Assembly (NCBI RefSeq): GCF_009906955.1
Contig: NZ_CP047656.1
Location: 2,373,501-2,437,500 of the forward strand
From: Paraglaciecola mesophila
GTDB lineage: Bacteria > Pseudomonadota > Gammaproteobacteria > Enterobacterales > Alteromonadaceae
DNA: 64,000 nucleotides
Direction: 5' to 3'
Every line of letters begins with the position of its first letter. Position 1 is the first letter of the stretch. The notes under the pieces were generated by a model that did not search any database, had not been told where the DNA came from, and saw only the letters and a program-made list of their open reading frames with translations. The position numbers and the translations under genes are program-made. Below are positions 9,401 to 20,500 of the stretch, one piece after another.

Positions 9401-9530
9401 GATACTTCTCCTCTTTGCTTCACCTACAAATTTAGTTAAAAAGTAAGTATTTCGCTATAACAAAGTGACAAATAAAGTAACAAATAATTAACAATAAGGT
9501 AACAACCCGGTCTTCTCTTGGTCGCCTCCG

Positions 9531-10205
9531 TTATTCTGTAGTTGCCGCAAAGACCTCGATGGCGTCTGTTACCAAAAGGCTCTTCAGTGTGTCGCTATTT
9601 TTTGGGGCAAACTTTTGAATCTGCGCAAACAGCAACTCCAAGGTCGCCATTGCATCATCCAGTGCGTTGTGGGCAGGTACTGCTGGCAAGTTATAGCGCG
9701 CCCTACAGACAGGTAAAACGACAGCGTTTGGCGGAGGCGGACGTAAATTTTTGGTCAGTTGATACAAGCCAAAGCGCAATGTGTCTAAGGTCACCACAGT
9801 GGGCAGGGGAATGTTTAATTTTTTGAATACGCCATTCAAAACAGTCATATCTAAGCCAGTGCAGTGAAATACCCATACATGGCTACTGGCATACTTTACT
9901 AACGCTTCGAGCGCAATGCGCACCGGTTGCCCTTGGGCTATCTCTTCCGCCGTTAAACCATGTATTACCGGACTTTGATTTAAAGAAGCGGTAGTCGATA
10001 CCACTTGATAGAAGCAGCTTTGCAGTTCGATTTGTTTTCCTTTTCCTTCCACCCAGCCAATCGACAATATTCTGGTCGCACTTAAGTCTAACGATGTAAG
10101 CTCTAAATCAATACACAGAAAAGGGATCTCCGCTAAGGGCATATTTAGCCATTTTTCCGGTATTTTTGCTTTGGGTGCCCACCACTTTTTAAGTTTTTCC
10201 AGCAT
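9531..10205 (-). CDS. DEDDh 3'-5' exonuclease, DnaQ-like
   Basis: The product has 224 residues. The exonuclease motifs are CIDLELTS (D33, E35), a middle Asp region around D119 (TGLDM), and HNALDDA (H179, D184), the HxAxxD signature of the DEDDh type also found in the epsilon subunit of DNA polymerase III. The protein should degrade single-stranded DNA or RNA 3' ends. It lies 29 bases downstream of the CBS/nucleotidyltransferase gene on the same strand. I have seen such pairs annotated together in marine gammaproteobacteria, but the joint role is not established. Confidence 0.85.
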   Translation of the reverse strand: MLEKLKKWWAPKAKIPEKWLNMPLAEIPFLCIDLELTSLDLSATRILSIGWVEGKGKQIELQSCFYQVVSTTASLNQSPVIHGLTAEEIAQGQPVRIALEALVKYASSHVWVFHCTGLDMTVLNGVFKKLNIPLPTVVTLDTLRFGLYQLTKNLRPPPPNAVVLPVCRARYNLPAVPAHNALDDAMATLELLFAQIQKFAPKNSDTLKSLLVTDAIEVFAATTE

Positions 10206-10234
10206 GGCTATTCTTTATCTCGAAACATGTGCAT

Positions 10235-12070
10235 TTACCCTAAACCACCAGCAAATTTGAATATGGCGGCCTGTTGCGTGCGTCTTATAACACGCATAGC
10301 CTCTTTTAGTTGGTACTTTTCGATAGACGATAAGTCGCTAATGGAAACGTAATTGTCTGTCACTTTATTCTGAATTTGATGACGCCAACGTAAACGATTC
10401 AACAATAACCAAATATCACGCAAATTCTTTACGTCTTTACTGGATAATCCAGAATGAGATAGTAAGCCATCAAGGCGCTGTGGAATCGATGGTATCGTCA
10501 AGCCGTTTGCCAAAGAATAAATACGTACTAGATTATTAATAATTGCCACGCCGCTGTTCTTTAAATCAATACAGTCTTTTTTCGCTAAGCCTTTTTTATA
10601 CACAAACTTTTGAAACATGGATAAAGGTACATGCCCATCACTTGCATGGCGCGTTAACGCGGCTATAAACCGAGATTGTTTGAGAAGTTCCTTCCGCTCT
10701 AAATGCAACTGAGAAAGCAAAAAGCGATTGCCCGCCACTGCGCGCACATCGAGAAATATATTGCAGTTTAATATAGCCTCAGGACTAGGCTCTCTAACCC
10801 AGCTTTGGGCTTGTTGTACCGCTTGCGCCACCGACATTCGTAAAACGGGGTTACTGGCCATAATATTACCCGTGCACAGTTTAATTCCGCATTTATCCAA
10901 TCCCCTGCACACATACTCAGCCATGTCGGCAAAATATTCGGACTGCTGCACAGTAGGTTCAGTAGCAAATAACAACCCGTTGTCCTGATCGGAGCCCATA
11001 GTTTGGTCTTCTCGAGCCTGAGAACCGTACACTAGCCAGCAAAACTCCATGGGCGCTTCACCATTTTGTTGTTGATAAAACCCAATCAACTTGCGCGTCA
11101 TGATGTCTGTTGCTTGAGATAACACCTTGCCGGCAATATCAAAATCGCCTAATCGCTTGGCATGTTTTGAAAAGTAATGGGGAAGCTGCCAGGAAAGCCG
11201 TGTTAATTCATACAAAGAAGGCGCTTTAGTCAGCTCATTAATAACAAATAATACATTCCCTCTTTGGTGACGGATCATGTCACTGGCTGTAAGCATCCCT
11301 AAGGGTACACCGGTATTTTTATCTACAACCGGTAAATGATGTACATTGTGCTCAGTCATCACGCATAGGGCATCAAATAGCGTGCGTTGATCGCTAATTT
11401 TCACTGGGTCCTGAGTCATGATTTCGCTTACAGCCAAATTTACATCGGTCTGCTGGGCAACGACTCGATTACGAATATCCCTGTCAGTTAAAATCCCAAC
11501 CAAAGCTTGATTATCAGTGATCACAAGTGACGAAACGCTGCTGTGCGACATTTTTTGCACACCTTGTAGAATACTGCTGTTGATATCTTCGCTCACGACT
11601 CCGTCAGAAATCACTTCTCGAATGGGTTTGTACAGCCACATGGATTTAGAGTCATCGACCTGTTCGCTGTATATCTGTTCTGACGTGTAATTGCGAAAAA
11701 AGACTTCAATGCTAGGGTGGCTCTTTGCATTATGTGCAAATGTCTTTTTAGGGATGCAGTACACTAAGCCTGGGCTGTCGACCGTTATAGTGATGGTGTT
11801 CGGCTGTTTTTGCCAAAGATTATCGCACCCAAAATAATCCCCATCACTAACATGCCGCTCTGCCTCAGCTGAGTCTTTGACAGAGTATTGCCCATTGTAG
11901 ATAAGAAATAAGCCGCCTTGTTGCTGCTTTAAGATATTCGCGACATCCTCTTGGCTAAAATAAGCTACCGTGATCGTCTCAGCTAACGCATTTAATTCAT
12001 GCTCATCAAGTACATCAAAGGGAGCGGAATCACGCAAAAACTCTAAGATATGCTGAGGGATATGATTCAT
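10235..12070 (-). CDS. cNMP-binding / CBS / DUF294 putative nucleotidyltransferase
   Basis: The ATG at 12070 is chosen because GGAG precedes it by six bases; a longer frame reaching 12166 lacks such a site. The product has 611 residues. In order it shows a cyclic-nucleotide-binding-like domain (about 15-125), two CBS motifs (about 150-270; LVGILTDRDIR and PLGMLTASDMIR), a nucleotidyltransferase-like domain (about 300-450) with GSQAREDQTMGSDQD matching the GSxxR...SDxD catalytic pattern, and a DUF294 C-terminal domain (about 465-610). This architecture resembles signal-transduction or PII-uridylyltransferase-like proteins. The ligand of the sensor domains is unknown. Confidence 0.85.
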   Translation of the reverse strand: MNHIPQHILEFLRDSAPFDVLDEHELNALAETITVAYFSQEDVANILKQQQGGLFLIYNGQYSVKDSAEAERHVSDGDYFGCDNLWQKQPNTITITVDSPGLVYCIPKKTFAHNAKSHPSIEVFFRNYTSEQIYSEQVDDSKSMWLYKPIREVISDGVVSEDINSSILQGVQKMSHSSVSSLVITDNQALVGILTDRDIRNRVVAQQTDVNLAVSEIMTQDPVKISDQRTLFDALCVMTEHNVHHLPVVDKNTGVPLGMLTASDMIRHQRGNVLFVINELTKAPSLYELTRLSWQLPHYFSKHAKRLGDFDIAGKVLSQATDIMTRKLIGFYQQQNGEAPMEFCWLVYGSQAREDQTMGSDQDNGLLFATEPTVQQSEYFADMAEYVCRGLDKCGIKLCTGNIMASNPVLRMSVAQAVQQAQSWVREPSPEAILNCNIFLDVRAVAGNRFLLSQLHLERKELLKQSRFIAALTRHASDGHVPLSMFQKFVYKKGLAKKDCIDLKNSGVAIINNLVRIYSLANGLTIPSIPQRLDGLLSHSGLSSKDVKNLRDIWLLLNRLRWRHQIQNKVTDNYVSISDLSSIEKYQLKEAMRVIRRTQQAAIFKFAGGLG

Positions 12071-12237
12071 TTCAACTCCAAAAATAAAGGTCGACAGTGA
12101 GCACGATTTGCACCTGAAAAGTCGTATTCTAATGAAATGTGGGTGCGCGATGGTGAATTTGAACAAAGCCCATTGTGTTTAACAAGAAAATTCCTATGGG
12201 CCACTACAAATAGTTTAGCTGCAAGGCGTAAGCGTGA

Positions 12238-14055
12238 CTATCCAAGCGTATTGAGCAAATCAGTCCTTGATAGAGGCTTATAAAAGTGAAACCCTTGAAT
12301 GGCGGCAACATCCTTTTTATGGAAATACGCATATTCCTCGGGTGTTTCTAATCCCTCCACAACACACTCTAACGAAAAATGCTGAGAGATATAAATTATC
12401 GCTTCGACAATCACTTGGTTGTCAGTACTTTGGTCTATATTTGACACGAAACTTCGATCTATTTTTACAGACTTAAGCGGTAATTGATGTAGATAAGAAA
12501 GAGAAGAATACCCACTGCCGAAGTCGTCCAACATGAAAAACAATTCATGGGCAATTAGCGCTTGCATAATACTGATAGCGCTGGTGATATTCTCCATCGC
12601 TACACCTTCGGTTATTTCTAAGCGTAAATAGGAGTGAGGGAAGCTAAATTCTTCTATTATTTCCAGCAGTTGCTCAACAAAATGCGGTTGGCTAAACTGA
12701 CGTGGGCTAATATTAATGCTGATATAGCGCAGCTTCCCTTGCTCGAACCAATCGAGACGTTGGGTAATTAATTCGCACGTTTGGCGCAATACCCACTGAC
12801 CAATGTCCACGATCAAACCACATTCTTCTGCAACGGGAACGAAATCCTGCGGCCCAACCCAGCCCAGCTTCGCGTCATGCCAGCGCAATAATGCCTCAGC
12901 GGCGACGACCTCCCCCGCCACATTTACCATAGGTTGAAAATACAACTCAAGCGCGTCTTCACGCAGTGCCACATGAAGACGTTGCTCAATCTCTGAGCGA
13001 AAAGCGGACATAATTTGTAATTCTTGACGGTAAAACAGATAGCCATTTCGACTAGTATGCTTAATTTTGTACATAGCAACATCTGCGTGTTTCACGAGTT
13101 GCTTAGCTTGCTCGGCTATCGATTTCTTAACATTCAATTCTGGTGAGGGAAACAAAGCGATACCAATGCTGAAACTGGTAAACACTGCACAATGCGCTAG
13201 CTCAATACTATCTCGGGTGATCCCGATCATTTTCTCCGCTACTTTTGTGGCCTTAGCCACCGCGCTCTGTTCTGACGGGCCTATATCGCTAAGCAATAAA
13301 ATAAACTCGTCCCCACCTACTCTCGCTAGCGTATCATCGCGGCGAATACAGTTTTTTAATTTACTTGTGATATTGATAAGCAGTTCATCACCTACAGAAT
13401 GTCCTAACGTATCGTTTATTAATTTAAATCGATCTAAGTCGATAAAAAATACCGCACCATATTGACCGTGATCTTCAGCGTTGGTCAATAAACTCTGGAG
13501 ATTGATATTAAGCATTTTTCTATTCGGTAGGCCAGTCAATACATCTTGATAGGTTTGCATCCTAAGCTGCTCTTCAACAGCCTTTCGATTGCTGATTTCA
13601 TCAACCAAATTTTGATGCTCTAAACATGCTTGGCAACTCACAGCTAAGCGCTCAAACAAAGGTAATAATGCATTAAGGACGATGTCATCAATAGGCGTAA
13701 ACTTGCGCTCAAAGCTAATCGCACCAAACTTAGGGATTTTAAATAAGTAATAAAAATTATCGCCGCGCTGACGGCAGGTATTTGTCCTCTCTCCCTGAGT
13801 AAAATCGTAAACCTGCTCACTTAACCAATCACTCGTATCATCTAATCGGTGGTCATAAGGGTAACAAAGCAAATCTGAATCATGCGTTGAACGAGGCGCT
13901 TCTTTAAATACGACGGCACTGCGCAAGCTCAAGCGCTTTTTTGCGCGATCGAGGAATAACTGGAGCATGTTATCAAGTTTAAGGTCCAACCCGATACTCA
14001 TGGCGAGTTCATGCTGAATCGAGATAATCTGCAGCGTGCGGCTCATTTCACTCAT
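12238..14055 (-). CDS. GGDEF-EAL protein (c-di-GMP cyclase/phosphodiesterase) with an N-terminal sensor
   Basis: I start at the ATG at 14055; a TTG at 14067 and an ATG at 14046 are alternatives and none has a clear ribosome site. Of about 605 residues, the first 160 form a probable GAF-like sensor. The GGDEF domain (about 170-335) keeps GGDEF at 247-251 and an inhibitory-site RxxD (RRDD) five residues before it. The EAL domain (about 360-600) keeps EALLRW (387-392), DDFGSGYSSL and KIDRSF. Both catalytic signatures look intact, so it may make and break c-di-GMP. There is no membrane segment. It follows the FIST gene closely and probably works with it. Confidence 0.9.
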   Translation of the reverse strand: MSEMSRTLQIISIQHELAMSIGLDLKLDNMLQLFLDRAKKRLSLRSAVVFKEAPRSTHDSDLLCYPYDHRLDDTSDWLSEQVYDFTQGERTNTCRQRGDNFYYLFKIPKFGAISFERKFTPIDDIVLNALLPLFERLAVSCQACLEHQNLVDEISNRKAVEEQLRMQTYQDVLTGLPNRKMLNINLQSLLTNAEDHGQYGAVFFIDLDRFKLINDTLGHSVGDELLINITSKLKNCIRRDDTLARVGGDEFILLLSDIGPSEQSAVAKATKVAEKMIGITRDSIELAHCAVFTSFSIGIALFPSPELNVKKSIAEQAKQLVKHADVAMYKIKHTSRNGYLFYRQELQIMSAFRSEIEQRLHVALREDALELYFQPMVNVAGEVVAAEALLRWHDAKLGWVGPQDFVPVAEECGLIVDIGQWVLRQTCELITQRLDWFEQGKLRYISINISPRQFSQPHFVEQLLEIIEEFSFPHSYLRLEITEGVAMENITSAISIMQALIAHELFFMLDDFGSGYSSLSYLHQLPLKSVKIDRSFVSNIDQSTDNQVIVEAIIYISQHFSLECVVEGLETPEEYAYFHKKDVAAIQGFHFYKPLSRTDLLNTLG

Positions 14056-14087
14056 TCTCAAGCCCAAACATTAAGATAAATCATTAT

Positions 14088-15230
14088 TCATCTTGCTACC
14101 TGAGTCTGAGCTTGCGCTAATGCGGCAACAGCCGTTTTATTGTGCAAACTTAATATACCGCTTTGATCCAATTCTATTTCTCCTAATACCAACGCCCCAA
14201 CAGTTCGATAGGGTTGAGCTATTTCCGCGTCGATTAAATCTAGCTCCTTGGCAAAGTCATCCTGCAGAAACAATTGCCTGCTTACACAGTCAAATAAGAA
14301 GCAGTCACTGACTTGATGCTTATCAGAGAATGTTGAAATCGCTTTTCGTACTGCGCCTGTAGCCGCCATTATTAACTTATCAGCATCACCGCACATAATG
14401 TATAACATGGTGTTCTCAGGCACATCGCCTGCACAAATAAGCCCTGTCCCCTCAACTTTGAGGGGGTCACGAATGAGCACGGAATCGTCTAACCTTGCTA
14501 AGCCGAAAGGAAACGTTTTGGCTATGTCAAAAAAGTCATGCTCATCGAACAGAAATTTACTGTGCCCTTGAACTACCCGCTCGTATAGCCTCGCCGCGGG
14601 TTCAAAATTTAACTCCAATATACAGTTGTCATCGGTACTATTAGCCAAATACGGACCTGCCATGATTTCCCAACCATGGCCCACCGCCAAATCCCATCGA
14701 GTGGGCATTTCAACCAAAATCATGGCATCTTGATGCATACCAGCACCAGAGAAAAGACATGGCTGAGGGGTAAAATCGAGGGTCCCGGCACCTCCTCCAA
14801 ATACAGAACAGCGTTCTGGTACAAATCGTAAAACGTACTGAAGATAGGCATCTATTTGTCTTGAGAGTGCATCGGTCAATACCATGATAGAGTTAACTGA
14901 GCTCGGAATAGGGATAAGGTTTAGCGAAAAAGGGGAGGATGTTGACACATTCTCTATAACGGAAACTTTAATATTATTTACAAACCCCGCCACTAAGATC
15001 CCACTTGGTTCAAAACGCGAGTCGATAATAAGTCCTGGGAAAACGCCCCCAAATATAGGGATTTCTAGACCATCAATGTATTGATTAAAATCATGCCCCC
15101 AGGATGCAGCTTGTGCACTACACAAGATCATGATCCCTTTTGGCTTTGAGAGCATTAATTTAGCAATGCTGTCCGTTAATGCATCTACCGAAACTTCCGC
15201 CGTAAATTGCACATCGCTAAAAACTGCCAT
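14088..15230 (-). CDS. FIST-domain sensory protein
   Basis: The 380-residue soluble protein has FIST N- and C-terminal domain character: an N-terminal region with KPKGIMILCSAQAASWG and IPIFGGVFPGLI, GGAGTLDF near the middle, and a C-terminal region ending VGALVLGEIEL. FIST proteins are thought to sense small ligands such as amino acids and are usually linked to chemoreceptors, kinases or c-di-GMP enzymes. AGGAAAA precedes the ATG. It lies directly upstream of the GGDEF-EAL gene (32 bases or fewer), so I infer that its ligand signal is passed to that enzyme. Confidence 0.85.
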   Translation of the reverse strand: MAVFSDVQFTAEVSVDALTDSIAKLMLSKPKGIMILCSAQAASWGHDFNQYIDGLEIPIFGGVFPGLIIDSRFEPSGILVAGFVNNIKVSVIENVSTSSPFSLNLIPIPSSVNSIMVLTDALSRQIDAYLQYVLRFVPERCSVFGGGAGTLDFTPQPCLFSGAGMHQDAMILVEMPTRWDLAVGHGWEIMAGPYLANSTDDNCILELNFEPAARLYERVVQGHSKFLFDEHDFFDIAKTFPFGLARLDDSVLIRDPLKVEGTGLICAGDVPENTMLYIMCGDADKLIMAATGAVRKAISTFSDKHQVSDCFLFDCVSRQLFLQDDFAKELDLIDAEIAQPYRTVGALVLGEIELDQSGILSLHNKTAVAALAQAQTQVAR

Positions 15231-15351
15231 CCATTTTCCTGCCCATTCAACAAGTCGTTAACTGTTTGATATGCAGACAATATTAGCTAAATACGTTTAA
15301 ATTACCAGCACTTGCCAGCCCCTTTTACGCTTTAACTGAGGAAAAATAAAA

Positions 15352-15374
15352 AAGCGCCCAACAAAAGGGCGCTT
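15352..15374 (-). terminator. Intrinsic terminator of the symporter operon
   Basis: AAGCGCCC / GGGCGCTT with a seven-base loop, followed on the minus strand by a T-rich run, ends transcription of the symporter genes. Confidence 0.8.
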
Positions 15375-15422
15375 ATGTATTATAAGGTTGTTTCAATTAC
15401 CTTAGATTAACCAATCGGACCG

Positions 15423-17144
15423 TTAATGTGCTGAAGCCTCTCCCGCTCCTTTTGGATAGCGAATATCTTCCACCAGTTGCTGTATCTCTACGGGTGCTTC
15501 TTTACTCATTTTAAACACCACTAAGGCAACCGCAAAATTAACCAACATACCAATGGCACCAATACCCTCAGGTGAAACGCCAAACCACCAGTTTTCAGAT
15601 ACATTTGCTGCAGGGTTAACGAATTTGAAATAAATAATATAAGCAGCAGTAAACCCAATCCCCGCCAACATGCCTGATATAGCACCCTTGTCGTTCATTC
15701 GCTTCATGAATATTCCCATTATAATAGCGGGAAAGAATGACGACGCAGCTAGGCCGAACGCAAAAGCCACTACCTGTGCAACAAACCCAGGTGGATTAAC
15801 TCCGAAATAGCCTGCGATTACGATCGCGATCCCCGCCGCTAAGCGCGCATAGAACAGCTCTTTCCTATCAGATATGTCGGGCATTAAATTGCGCTTCAGT
15901 AAGTCATGAGAGACAGAGGTTGAAATCACTAACAGTAAACCAGCTGAGGTAGACAGAGCGGCTGCAATGCCACCAGCGGCAACCAATGCGATTACCCAAG
16001 CGGGTAAGTTGGCAATTTCAGGATTCGCCATGACCATGATATCTCGGTCAACGTGCATCTCGTTTCTTTCATCACCAGAATAAAACATTTTGCCGTCTTG
16101 GTTTTTGTCATCCCAACTGATTAAGCCGGTTTTTTCCCAGTTGGTAATCCAACTCGGCGCGTCGCTGTAAGGCGTGCCTGTAGGAACTTGCTCATTTACG
16201 GTTGGTCCGTTAATGGTTTCAATCATATTTACACGAGCAAACGCGGCGATAGACGGTGCAGTGGTGTACAAAATAGCGATAAACAACAAGGCCCAGCCGG
16301 CACTTTTACGGGCGTCACGTACTTTAGGCACCGTAAAGAAACGCACAATTACGTGAGGCAGACCTGCTGTACCCACCATTAGCGCAGCTGTGATACAAAA
16401 GACGTCGAAGGTACCTTTGGAGCCAGATGTATATTCGTTAAAACCGAGCTGTGTAGATAGTCCATCGAGTTTATCGAGCAAGTACACACCCGACCCATCA
16501 GCTAAGCTAGCACCGAATCCGGTTTGCGGTAACACATGGCCTGTCACCATGATGGAAATAAAGACTGCAGGTACTAAGTAGGCAAAAATTAACACGCAAT
16601 ACTGAGCGACTTGGGTATAAGTTATGCCTTTCATACCGCCCAATACGGTATAGAAGAAGACAATCGCCATACCAATCACCACGCCAGTGACTATGTCCAC
16701 TTCGAGAAAGCGGCTAAACACCACCCCCACACCGCGCATTTGCCCCGCCACATAGGTAAAACAAACAAAGATGGCACACACAACGGCTACCGTACGCGCT
16801 GTTTGCGAATAATAGCGGTCACCGATGAAATCAGGCACAGTGAATTTACCAAATTTACGTAGGTACGGCGCGAGGCAAAGCGCAAGCAACACGTAGCCTC
16901 CTGTCCAACCCAGCAAATAAACAGCACCGTCGTAGCCCATAAAGGAAATCAGCCCTGCCATGGATATAAACGATGCAGCAGACATCCAATCTGCAGCGGT
17001 TGCCATACCATTTGCAATGGGGTGAACACCACCACCAGCAACATAAAACTCCTGCGTTGAACCGGCACGAGCCCAAACAGCGATGGCTATATATAAGGCG
17101 AAAGAAGCGCCCACAATTAAAAACGTCAGTAATTGAACATCCAT
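15423..17144 (-). CDS. actP: Na+/solute symporter of the acetate-permease type
   Basis: The ATG at 17144 has AGGAG eight bases before it, which I prefer to a TTG at 17168. The product is 573 residues with about 13 hydrophobic segments of the SSS family. Early motifs include [26 protein letters not shown], typical of ActP and the VC2705-like symporters. A polar insertion near residues 310-375 separates later helices. It should import acetate or another short carboxylate with Na+. The DUF4212 small subunit starts the operon, and its position beside CrbS, CrbR and acetyl-CoA synthetase supports acetate as substrate. The exact substrate is inferred. Confidence 0.85.
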   Translation of the reverse strand: MDVQLLTFLIVGASFALYIAIAVWARAGSTQEFYVAGGGVHPIANGMATAADWMSAASFISMAGLISFMGYDGAVYLLGWTGGYVLLALCLAPYLRKFGKFTVPDFIGDRYYSQTARTVAVVCAIFVCFTYVAGQMRGVGVVFSRFLEVDIVTGVVIGMAIVFFYTVLGGMKGITYTQVAQYCVLIFAYLVPAVFISIMVTGHVLPQTGFGASLADGSGVYLLDKLDGLSTQLGFNEYTSGSKGTFDVFCITAALMVGTAGLPHVIVRFFTVPKVRDARKSAGWALLFIAILYTTAPSIAAFARVNMIETINGPTVNEQVPTGTPYSDAPSWITNWEKTGLISWDDKNQDGKMFYSGDERNEMHVDRDIMVMANPEIANLPAWVIALVAAGGIAAALSTSAGLLLVISTSVSHDLLKRNLMPDISDRKELFYARLAAGIAIVIAGYFGVNPPGFVAQVVAFAFGLAASSFFPAIIMGIFMKRMNDKGAISGMLAGIGFTAAYIIYFKFVNPAANVSENWWFGVSPEGIGAIGMLVNFAVALVVFKMSKEAPVEIQQLVEDIRYPKGAGEASAH

Positions 17145-17154
17145 TTTAATGCTC

Positions 17155-17421
17155 CTATTCTTCGTCAACGCCGTAGCGTTTGTCGAGTTGATTCATTTTG
17201 TACATGTAGATAAATATCAACGCGACAAAAACGTAAATTGCGCCTTGTTGAGCAAACCAAAAGCCCAACTTAAAGCCGAATAGTTGTATTTGATTGAGTA
17301 AGTCGACCAATAAAATACCGAACCCAAAAGACACCACAAACCAAATCAGTAGTAACTTTGTCATCAGAGTGAGGTTTTCCCGCCAGTATGCTTTTTTGTC
17401 TTCTTCATTCTTAAATGCCAT
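17155..17421 (-). CDS. DUF4212 small membrane subunit of the symporter
   Basis: The product is about 88 residues from the ATG at 17421; a GTG at 17433 is also possible. It has two hydrophobic helices and the [16 protein letters not shown] motif of DUF4212. Proteins of this family are encoded just upstream of VC2705-type Na+/solute symporters and are thought to form part of the transporter. Its stop lies ten bases before the symporter ATG, so the two are co-translated. The acetate-type palindrome is 65 bases upstream. Confidence 0.85.
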   Translation of the reverse strand: MAFKNEEDKKAYWRENLTLMTKLLLIWFVVSFGFGILLVDLLNQIQLFGFKLGFWFAQQGAIYVFVALIFIYMYKMNQLDKRYGVDEE

Positions 17422-17485
17422 CTTGTTTTCCACCCAAGGTTAATAAGATGTAAATTACTTTAGGCTTATGTTTAACAAGACGGAA

Positions 17486-17501
17486 TGAGACCATGGTCTT
17501 A
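17486..17501 (-). promoter_or_regulatory. Acetate-regulon palindrome, site A (symporter operon)
   Basis: On the gene strand this reads TAAGACCATGGTCTCA and is followed by TTCCG, a possible -35 element, with TAAAGT 17 bases later. The same 21-base arrangement, with one centre base changed, occurs before acs. Binding by CrbR is inferred from the gene context. Confidence 0.6.
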
Positions 17502-17595
17502 CGACTGCCTTAAACTAGGGGGATTGTGCTACAGTCCATGTAAATCAGTGCCTTAAGGGGCATAATAAAGACAGCATCTTGCAACAGGAATCGTT

Positions 17596-20500
17596 ATGGC
17601 GTTAGGTTGGTTATTATTAGCCATTGTCTATTTGATGGGACTATTTTGGTTGGCGAAATGGGGAGATGGCAATAATGCCCTAGCCAAACGCTTTAGTTCA
17701 CATCCAGCGATTTACTCACTCGCGCTAGCGATTTATTGTACAGCTTGGACATTTTTTGGTTCGGTAGGCGAAGCATCTCGCGATAATTGGGATTACCTCC
17801 CCATACTCCTCGGGCCGATGCTGCTTTACTTATTCGGTTATCGGTTCTTACGTAAACTCATCGCTGTAAGTAAACGACAACATATTACGACCATTGCGGA
17901 TTTTATTTCGTCTCGCTATGGCAAACGCCAAACTATCGCACTGCTGGTGACGCTGATCGCGCTACTGGCCATTGTTCCCTATGTGGCATTGCAACTAAAA
18001 GCAATTGGCTCGGCGTTTTTAATGGTTTCAGGGCAAACTCATGCAGAATTGATTGTGCTTGGGGCAACCATCTTCATTGCGCTGTTTTCCATCTATTTTG
18101 GTACCCAACATGCCGACGTAACCGAATATCGTCGCGGATTAATGTTGGCCATCTCCTTTGAATCAGTCATAAAGCTGTGTGCATTGATCGCTGTCGCAAG
18201 CTTCGGTTATTTTGCCTATTCACAACACGCCACTGCGCCACTGTTACATGAGTTTGCCAGTGCTGATGCCCTTGGCAATATCTGGTCATTTTCGTTTATC
18301 GCGCAAACACTAATGGCCGCAGGCGCCGTGGTTTGCTTACCTCGCCAATTTCATGTTGCCATTGTAGACAACCTTAAGCTCAGCCACCTAAAAACCGCGC
18401 GCTGGCTATTTCCCTTTTACTTACTGTGCATCGCCATACTGATCCCTATCATTTCCGCCGCTGGCGATGACATGTTTCGCCACACAAACCAAGAGCCGGA
18501 TACCTACGTATTAGGAATGGCAATAGGCAGCGGCAGTATGTTGCTCCAAGTGTTGGTTTTTGTGGGAGGGTTATCCGCTGCCACAGCTATGATCATAGTC
18601 GCGACGTTAACACTAAGCACTATGCTAACCAATGACGTGATACTGCCCAATTTATTAGCTGAACATCGCGGCGCTGGAGTGCCTCCTAACTTCACCAAAC
18701 GCATTCTCCTGATTAGGCGTTTAGTCATCTCAGCCATTCTGTTTTTGGCGTACATTTATTACCAACAGATGACCGACAGTCGCACACTCGCTTCCATTGG
18801 CTTAATTGCTTTTTCATTAGTCATTCAGTTATTGCCCGCTATCGTCGGTGGTTTATATTGGAAGCGCGGCCATGCACAAGGCGTGTATGCGGGGCTAATG
18901 GTCGGTATTGGCTCTTGGATTTTATGGTTGATGTTACCCTTATTCAATGATGCAGGGCAGAACCTGCTCCTAAATGACACCATCAACACCGTCGCTATTT
19001 ACAGTTTGCTGGCCAACGCATTGGCTTATGTTTTGTTCTCATATGTAGCAGAAGTACGCTTAATTGATCGTATTCAAGCGGAAGCGTTTGTCACCACGAC
19101 AGATGATAAAAGCAAGCAACATAATATTTTACTCGCACAAACAAGCGTTGGCGATTTACAAACCTTGTTAAGTACTTTCCTAGGCGAGAAACGCTGCAAG
19201 CAATTGCTCAGTGATTACCAACAACGTAATGGCCAAATTCTTAACCCCGGGGAATCTGCCAGTGAAGAGTTTGTGCTTTTTAGTGAGCGCGCTTTAGGAG
19301 GCGTCATTGGTGCTTCATCCGCAAAAGCCCTCGTTGATAGCGCTATTAATGGCAAAAAGTTAAATTTTGAAGAAGTCGTAAACTTCTTTGATGACACCAC
19401 CCAAGCGATTCAATTCAACATGAGTGCGCTGGTTGCCTCTTTAGAAAGTCTTGAACAAGGGATAAGCGTTATTGATCGAGATTTAAACCTGGTCGCGTGG
19501 AACAAAAGCTATCTTGCGCTTTTCAGCTATCCAGCGAATATGGTTCGTGTCGGACGACCAGTAGAAGACTTAGTTCGATACAATGCTCAGCGTGGGGAGT
19601 GCGGGGCTGGCGAGATTGAAAATTTAGTGCAAAAGCGCTTAGAGCATATGCGCAAAGGAACTAGCCATCGTTTTTTGCGCCAACGCAGCGATGGTCGAAC
19701 CTTAGAAATGGTCGGTACACCTTTACCTGGCGGCGGCTTTGTCACCAGCTTTAATGACGTCACTGAACATATCGAAACCCAGCATGCCCTAAAAGAAGCG
19801 AATATCGACTTAGAAAACCGCATACAAAAACGGGCGCAAGAAGTGCAAACCATCAATGCTGAATTGCGCTTGGAAATACAACGTCGGGCACAGGCAGAAA
19901 CCCAATTGGTTAGTGCAAGGAAAGCCGCTGAACAGGCCAATGCCAGTAAAACTCGTTTCTTGGCATTGGCCAGCCACGACATTCTGCAGCCCCTAAACGC
20001 AGCCAAACTCTATTTGGGCGCGTTAGAAGAAACGGTTTTAAACGACGATACTCGACAGACCTTAGGTAAGCTATCTAATAGCATTCACGCCAGTGAAGCC
20101 TTGATCGCTACTCTGTTAGACATTGCGCGAATCGACCAAGGCGAGCTTAAAGCTGAATATAGCGCTACACATGTGCCTGAGGTGCTGCAACCGCTGATCG
20201 CAGAATTTGAACTCATGGCAGAGCACAAAGGCTTACAGCTTCGTTCACACATTGCTGATGTTTGGGTAAAAACTGATCGAACCTACCTTTACCGGATCAT
20301 GCAGAATTTCCTTTCCAATGCACTGAAATACACCCAGCAGGGAGGTGTTTTAGTTGCAGTGCGCCAAAAAGAGCAAGCTGTACTATTTGAAGTGTTTGAC
20401 ACGGGCTCGGGCATCGAGCCAGACCAAGTGAATAAGATATTCGGTGACTTTTATCGTATCTCTGGCAATGAGCAACAGGGAGTAGGTTTGGGCTTAGGTG

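Noticed and set aside
12071..12166. Longer N-terminus of the cNMP/CBS protein
   Set aside because: No ribosome site at 12166, and the added residues are basic and unlike the family; GGAG lies before the ATG at 12070.
19587..20006. Antisense frame inside crbS with many Cys and Arg
   Set aside because: It is an artefact of the opposite frame across PAS and HisKA coding sequence.
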